From contig DDXR01000075.1 in NCBI GenBank assembly GCA_002347565.1, positions 18,579 through 82,578 on the forward strand: a stretch of DNA of 64,000 bases, given 5' to 3'. Positions 59,891-64,000 of the stretch are shown one piece after another; the first letter of the stretch is position 1; each line of letters begins with the position of its first letter. Source of the DNA: a bacterium UBP2_UBA2255. Lineage in GTDB: Bacteria > Edwardsbacteria > AC1 > EtOH8. A program made the position numbers and the translations under genes. The notes under the pieces are model-generated. The model was not told where the DNA came from. It ran no database searches and was given only the letters and a program-made list of their open reading frames with translations.

Positions 59891-59970
59891 GGTCGTTCCT
59901 ATCTCAGTGGTTCAGATTGCATGCAGGCACGAAACGCACGGTGCAATTACGTGCAGTTTTCTGTAACTAT

Positions 59971-60996
59971 TTACACCAGCCTGGTCTGGCCGTCGCGGTC
60001 CCACTTGACGCCGAGGTGCTTGTACGCCTTCTCGGTGGCCTCGCGGCCGCGGGGGGTGCGCATCAGGAAGCCCTCCTGGATCAGGAACGGCTCGTAGACC
60101 TCCTCCACCGTGTCCGGCTCCTCGCCCACGGCGACGGACAGCGTGCTCAGGCCCACCGGCCCGCCCCGGAACTTGGTGACGATGGCCTCCAGGATCCGCT
60201 TGTCCATGTCGTCCAGGCCCACGGCGTCGACCTCCAGCCGCAGCAGGGCCGAGTCGGCCACCGCCTTGGTGATCCGGCCGTCGCCCTGCACCTGGGCGAA
60301 GTCCCGCACCCGCCGCAGCAGACGGTTGGCCACCCGCGGCGTGCCGCGCGAGCGGGCGGCGATCTCGGCCGCGCCCGAGGCCTCGATCGCCACGTCCAGA
60401 ATGCGGGCCGAGCGCAGCACGATCGACTCCAGCGCGGCCGGGGCGTAGTAGTCCAGCCGGTTGATCATGCCGAAGCGGGCCCGCATCGGCGCGGTCAAGA
60501 GGCCGGCCCGGGTGGTGGCGCCCACGAGGGTGAAGCGCGGCAGGTTGAGCCGCACCGAGCGCGCGCTGGGGCCGCGGTCAATCATGATGTCCAGGCAGAA
60601 GTCCTCCATCGCCGGGTAGAGGTACTCCTCCACCGTGCGGTTGATGCGGTGGATCTCGTCGATGAACAGCACGTCGTTGGCGCCCAGGTTGGTGAGGATG
60701 CCGGCCAGGTCGGCCGGCCGCTCCAGCACCGGCCCGGTGGTGGCCTTGAGCTGGACGCCCATCTCGCGGGCGATGATGGCCGCCAGCGTGGTCTTGCCCA
60801 GGCCCGGCGGGCCGCAGAACAGCATGTGGTCCAGCGCCTCGCCCCGGCCCTTGGCCGCCTGGATGAAGACCCGTAGGTTGTCCTTGACCTTGTCCTGGCC
60901 GACGAACTCGTCGAACGACGCCGGACGGACGGACGAGTCGAACTGCAGGTCCTCGTCCAGCGCCTCGGGGATGGTCAGCTTGATCTTGTCGGGCAT
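59971..60996 (-). CDS. ruvB: Holliday-junction branch-migration ATPase RuvB
   Basis: A 341-residue AAA+ motor of the RuvAB complex. Walker A CGPPGLGKTTLAAI, Walker B LFIDEIHRINR, sensor I TLVGATTRAGLL, and the winged-helix C-terminal end (TPRGREATEKAYKHLG). ATG at 60996 is 7 bases after the ruvA stop. Length and motifs are standard. Confidence 0.97.
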   Translation of the reverse strand: MPDKIKLTIPEALDEDLQFDSSVRPASFDEFVGQDKVKDNLRVFIQAAKGRGEALDHMLFCGPPGLGKTTLAAIIAREMGVQLKATTGPVLERPADLAGILTNLGANDVLFIDEIHRINRTVEEYLYPAMEDFCLDIMIDRGPSARSVRLNLPRFTLVGATTRAGLLTAPMRARFGMINRLDYYAPAALESIVLRSARILDVAIEASGAAEIAARSRGTPRVANRLLRRVRDFAQVQGDGRITKAVADSALLRLEVDAVGLDDMDKRILEAIVTKFRGGPVGLSTLSVAVGEEPDTVEEVYEPFLIQEGFLMRTPRGREATEKAYKHLGVKWDRDGQTRLV

Positions 60997-61003
60997 GCTC
61001 CGC

Positions 61004-61594
61004 TCACTTGCTCTTCAGTGCCTCGCGCACGACCTGCTCGATCGGCGCGGACGCGCCCAGCTTGGCCTTGGCCTTGTCCACCGCGTTCTTCGACTCCTGC
61101 AGCGATAATCCCAGCGACTGCAGGGCGTCGACCGCGGGGTCGGCCGCCGCCGCCCCGCCGCCTTTGAGCGACGGCAGGCCGTCGACCACTGCCTCGGCCA
61201 CCCGGCCCTTGAGCTCGACCAGCAGGCGCTCGGCCGTCTTCTTGCCGATGCCGGAGATGGCGGTCAGCATCGTCAGGTCCTGGTTGGCCACGGCGTTCTC
61301 CAGGTCGGCCGGCGCCAGGTGCGACAGCACGGTCATCGCCAGCTTGGGCCCCACGCCGGAGACGCCGATCAGGATGCGGAACAGCGCGCGCTCCTTCTCG
61401 TCGGCGAAGCCGTAGAGCTGCAACACATCCTCCTTGACGTGGAGGTGGGCCAGCAGCCTGGCCTGGTTGCCGGCTTCGGGCAGCGTGCCGTAGGTCGACA
61501 GCGAGATCAGGAAGTGGTAGCCGACGCCGCCAGCGTCGATCACCGCCGCGGTGGGCGCCTTGTGGGTCAGCGTGCCCTTGATGTGACTGTACAC
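61004..61594 (-). CDS. ruvA: Holliday-junction DNA helicase subunit RuvA
   Basis: A 196-residue tetrameric junction-binding protein. N-terminal OB fold MYSHIKGTLTHKAPTAAVID, two helix-hairpin-helix motifs GVSGVGPKLAM and ISGIGKKTAERLLVEL, and the C-terminal domain III (LGLSLQESKNAVDKAK). It contacts RuvB and guides branch migration. A 90-base AT-richer gap precedes it. Confidence 0.97.
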   Translation of the reverse strand: MYSHIKGTLTHKAPTAAVIDAGGVGYHFLISLSTYGTLPEAGNQARLLAHLHVKEDVLQLYGFADEKERALFRILIGVSGVGPKLAMTVLSHLAPADLENAVANQDLTMLTAISGIGKKTAERLLVELKGRVAEAVVDGLPSLKGGGAAAADPAVDALQSLGLSLQESKNAVDKAKAKLGASAPIEQVVREALKSK

Positions 61595-61684
61595 TTCAAA
61601 TGGGATAAATGTTGGAAACGTATAAAGGCTGTAAATGTCAGGCAGGTCGTATCACTTGCCTTTCGAACATGCACATCATTTCGA

Positions 61685-62176
61685 TCATTTCAAACCTTTC
61701 ATTTGATTGTACCGCCTCCGCTGCAGGTGGCAGATGGCCACGGCCAGCGCGTCGGCGGCGTCCTCGGGCGGGGCGGCCTTCAGCCCCAGCATGGCGCGGA
61801 TCATGTAGGCCACCTGCCCCTTGCCGGCCCGGCCCTGGCCCACCACCGCCTGCTTGACCGCCAGCGGCGAGTACTCGTACAGCGCGCAGCCGGCCTGCTC
61901 GATGGCCAGCAGGCTGACGCCCCGGGCGTGGCCCATCACCAGGGCGCTGCGCACGTTCTTGCCGTGGAAGGTGGCCTCCACCGCCGCCTCCTGCGGCCGG
62001 TGCTCGGCGATCACGGTCCGCAGGCCGTCGTAGATGTGCGCCAGCCGCGCCGAAAGCGAAGCCCCCGGCGGTGCCGTCAGGCAGCCGAGGGCGATCAGCG
62101 AATGGGAGCGTCCGTCGCTTTCCACCAGGCCGTAGCCGGTGGTCCGGCTGCCCGGGTCGATGCCTAATATAACCAT
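61685..62176 (-). CDS. ruvC: Holliday-junction resolvase RuvC
   Basis: A 163-residue RNase H-fold resolvase. Catalytic acidics sit in GIDPGSRTTGYG (Asp 6-7), AVEATFHGKN (Glu) and PPEDAADALAVAICH (the DxxD pair). It cuts four-way junctions held by RuvAB. It lies downstream of yebC with a repeat between them, and upstream of ruvA, giving the common yebC-ruvC-ruvA-ruvB order. Confidence 0.96.
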   Translation of the reverse strand: MVILGIDPGSRTTGYGLVESDGRSHSLIALGCLTAPPGASLSARLAHIYDGLRTVIAEHRPQEAAVEATFHGKNVRSALVMGHARGVSLLAIEQAGCALYEYSPLAVKQAVVGQGRAGKGQVAYMIRAMLGLKAAPPEDAADALAVAICHLQRRRYNQMKGLK

Positions 62177-62180
62177 GCTT

Positions 62181-62255
62181 CACCACAAAGACACAAAGGC
62201 ACGAAGCATATTGAATCCGGAAATGGTATCCTCTGTGTCTCTGTGCCTCTGTGGC
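62181..62255. repeat. Inverted pair of family-2 repeats
   Basis: ACCACAAAGACACAAAGGCA with CGAAG (62181-62207) faces CTCTGTGTCTCTGTGCCTCT with GTGG (62229-62255), filling the yebC-ruvC gap. Confidence 0.8.
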
Positions 62256-62266
62256 TGTTCCCGGTC

Positions 62267-63016
62267 CTACTTCTCCAGCTTGGCCATGATCTCGGCCGGG
62301 ATGTCGAAGTTGGCGTAGACCTTCTGTGTGTCCTCGAATTCCTCGACCGCGTCCATCAGTTTCATCACCCCTTCGGCGGTCTTCTGGTCCAGCTGAACGG
62401 TGTTCTGGGGGACCTTGGTCAGCTCGGCCGAAGCCATCGGGATGCCCTTGGCCTCGATCGCCTTTTTCACCGCCTCGAACGCGGCCGGGCTGGTGATCAC
62501 CTCGAACGCGCCGTCCTCGGTCTTGACGTCGTCGGCGCCCGCGTCCAGCGCGGCCGACAGCAGGGTGTCCTCGTCGGTCTTGGAGGAGTCGACTGTGATC
62601 AGCCCCTTGGACTCGAACATCCAGGCAACGCAGCCCTGGGCGCCAAGGTTGCCGTTGTTCTTCGTGAACAGGTGCCGCAGCTCCGAGGCGGTCCGGTTCT
62701 TGTTGTCGGTGACCGTGTCGACCATCACCGCCACGCCGCCGGGACCGTAGCCCTCGTACGAGATCTCCTCGTAGGTCACGCCCTCGAGCTCGCCGGTGCC
62801 CTTCTTGATGGCGCGGTCGATGTTGTCGGCCGGCATGTTGGCCGCCTTGGCTGCAGCCACGGCCGTCCGCAGCCGGGGATTTCCGGCGGGGTCACCGCCG
62901 CCGTTGCGCGCCGCTATGCTTATTTCCTTGATGATCCGGGTGAAGACCCGGCCCCGGGCCGCGTCGATCCCGGCCTTCTTGCGCTTGATGGTTGCCCATT
63001 TGGAATGTCCGGACAT
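62267..63016 (-). CDS. yebC: YebC/PmpR family protein
   Basis: A 249-residue protein with the family start GHSKWATIKRKKAGIDAARG and NPRLRTAVAAAKAANMPADN. YebC/TACO1 proteins act as translation factors for polyproline stretches or as transcription regulators. AGGAGG lies 5 bases before its ATG at 63016. It heads the ruv operon, as in many bacteria. Confidence 0.96.
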   Translation of the reverse strand: MSGHSKWATIKRKKAGIDAARGRVFTRIIKEISIAARNGGGDPAGNPRLRTAVAAAKAANMPADNIDRAIKKGTGELEGVTYEEISYEGYGPGGVAVMVDTVTDNKNRTASELRHLFTKNNGNLGAQGCVAWMFESKGLITVDSSKTDEDTLLSAALDAGADDVKTEDGAFEVITSPAAFEAVKKAIEAKGIPMASAELTKVPQNTVQLDQKTAEGVMKLMDAVEEFEDTQKVYANFDIPAEIMAKLEK

Positions 63017-63110
63017 TATATCCTCCGGTTGACATTACTGCGTAAAGCCTTGATAATACGCAATTTTACCGCAAAACAGGGGTGCCTGTCAAGGCAGAAA
63101 GGCATGCCGC

Positions 63111-63140
63111 CGCCACAGAGACACAGAGACACGGAGAGCG
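63111..63140. repeat. Dispersed repeat, family 2
   Basis: CCACAGAGACACAGAGACAC with GGAGAG follows the same 7-9 base rhythm as the other copies. Confidence 0.75.
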
Positions 63141-63212
63141 TTTACCCGACTTCCGGCCACGGTGACCGCGATCGGATTTGCGTGTTTCCGTTCGTCCCCG
63201 ACCGGCAAAAGA

Positions 63213-63268
63213 ACGGCCTTCCGCCGGAACGCAGGCCCTGGAGGACAACATGCGCCGGGAAAGGCCGT
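63213..63268 (-). terminator. Long hairpin, likely terminator of the HD gene
   Basis: ACGGCCTT (63213-63220) pairs with AAGGCCGT (63261-63268) as the base of a longer bulged hairpin. Read on the minus strand it is followed by TCTTTTG, a short T tract. Confidence 0.6.
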
Positions 63269-63331
63269 CTATCCATCGCACGATGCGATTATGCTGTTTT
63301 GACGCCCGTACGGCTGGGAAGGTTTAACCGC

Positions 63332-64000
63332 TCAGAACAATTTCAGATCGCCGCCGCCCTCCGCCTTGCGGTCGTCGTCGACCGCCGCCAGGTAAATGTA
63401 GCGGTCGATCAGGTTGACGTAGTCGCTCCAGCGCTTGTGCTGCAGGCCCTCGCGCCTGATGATCCGGGTGAAGGCCGCGGCGTGGGCGTCCATGTGGTCG
63501 CAGTGGTGCACGATCAGCGCCTCCAGCGTGGCCGGCACCACCGGCGAGCCGCGCTCCTTCTCACCGTGGTGCGACAGCACGATGTGCCGCAGCCGCTTGG
63601 CCAGCTCGTCCGGGAAATCCCGTATCCTGCTGACCTTCTCCAGCAGCATCTGGTCGCCCAGCACCAGATGGCCCACCAGCCGGCCCTCGTCGGAGTAGTC
63701 GATGAAGGTGCCGGCAGTGAATTCGCGCACCTTGCCGATGTCGTGCAGCAGGCAGCCGGTGACCAGCAGGTCCAGGTCCAGCAGGTCGTAGTTTTTGTGT
63801 GCGGCCCGGGCCAGCCGACAGACGGCAATGGTATGCTCGGCCAGCCCGCCCACCCAGGCGTGGTGCCACAGCTTGGCGGCCGGGGCATCGAGGAAGGTCC
63901 GCATGAACTCGGCATCGCCGAAGAAGGCCTTGAGCAGCTTGGCCAGATACGTCTGGCTGACCGAGGCCGTCTCCACCCTAATGCCGGCCTCGAGATCGGG
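63332..64000 (-). CDS. HD-domain 3'-5' exoribonuclease-like protein (5' end outside the window)
   Basis: At least 222 residues, open to the window edge. The HD motif LLHDIGKVREF (metal-binding H and D) and upstream HHAWVGGLAEHTIAV, plus downstream IVLSHHGEKERGSP, match YhaM-type exoribonucleases, which trim RNA and carry an N-terminal OB domain; that domain would lie beyond the edge. The reading frame continues to base 64000 (DLEAGIR before the internal GTG), so the start is not here. Other HD hydrolases remain possible. Confidence 0.82.
   Translation of the reverse strand, partial: PDLEAGIRVETASVSQTYLAKLLKAFFGDAEFMRTFLDAPAAKLWHHAWVGGLAEHTIAVCRLARAAHKNYDLLDLDLLVTGCLLHDIGKVREFTAGTFIDYSDEGRLVGHLVLGDQMLLEKVSRIRDFPDELAKRLRHIVLSHHGEKERGSPVVPATLEALIVHHCDHMDAHAAAFTRIIRREGLQHKRWSDYVNLIDRYIYLAAVDDDRKAEGGGDLKLF

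Larger units (their letters stand above)
63017..63331. other. Gene-free region between yebC and HD gene
   Basis: 315 bases. It holds the leader of yebC, a family-2 repeat (63111-63140) and a long hairpin-terminator (63213-63268). A TATTAT element (minus strand, near 63055) could be a weak yebC -10 box. Nothing else is recognised. Confidence 0.55.

Noticed and set aside
11047..63140. CRISPR array from repeated short sequences
   Set aside because: The repeats are palindromic, scattered between genes and lack regular spacing or spacers; no cas gene is present.

Overview
The window is one strand of high-GC (roughly two thirds G+C by eye) bacterial DNA that is almost fully coding. It looks like a diderm bacterium of the FCB superphylum outside Bacteroidota proper, for example one of the candidate phyla. 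The reasons are a PorU-like C25 peptidase next to a PorV-like barrel protein, several secreted proteins ending in the FlgD-like/type IX sorting module ('YPNP...' start, basic last residues), Omp85 and very large beta-barrel proteins, a Bacteroidota-type DUF4833 protein, and MlaE/MlaF lipid transport. Most genes have AGGAGG-type ribosome sites, and good -35/-10 promoters (17-18 base spacers) are visible. The phylum call is an inference from gene content.

Layout. 1-7070 (+): tail of a polyprenol/diacylglycerol-kinase-like protein, a double-parvulin chaperone, then behind a consensus promoter galT-glgA (overlapping), an MglA GTPase and recG. 7088-17635 (-): a small barrel protein, ferredoxin, half-size ferritin-like protein, a BNR protein with a sorting module, two aminotransferases, zinc-ribbon and uncharacterised proteins, a half-size GDT1 transporter, serC, tRNA-Ala, an SH3 lipoprotein, cheC and yicC. 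17699-34261 (-): a 16.5-kb run of seven envelope/secretion genes read from one strong promoter: PorU-like, PorV-like with a huge helical-repeat insertion, M6 metalloprotease, small membrane protein, propeller lipoprotein, 1132-residue outer-membrane protein, Omp85/TamA-like protein. This is the most unusual part of the window.

34600-43684: a + strand M19 dipeptidase, then (-) mlaF, GNAT, membrane protein, nitroreductase, mlaE, dnaB, uracil-DNA glycosylase, coaBC, rpoZ and gmk. 43874-52489 (+): ispE, tRNA-Gln, prs, rplY, pth, rpsF, two tandem ssb genes, rpsR, rplI, a PTS IIA protein, a zinc-ribbon protein, rpmB, a Nudix hydrolase, ruvX and mltG. 52817-64000 (-): a TPR protein bracketed by hairpin repeats, a low-GC foreign-looking small gene, era, DUF4833, a membrane protein, rmuC, two tandem patatin phospholipases, ruvB-ruvA-ruvC-yebC and a truncated HD-domain gene.

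At least three families of short dispersed intergenic repeats run through the window: GTCATTCCCGCG palindromes, CACAGAGACACAGAG-type repeats, and an ACCGCCAGGAGTGAT hairpin. No CRISPR array, transposase, rRNA operon or replication origin was seen. Stretches over 300 bases without a gene are 34262-34599, 52490-52816 and 63017-63331; each is described below.
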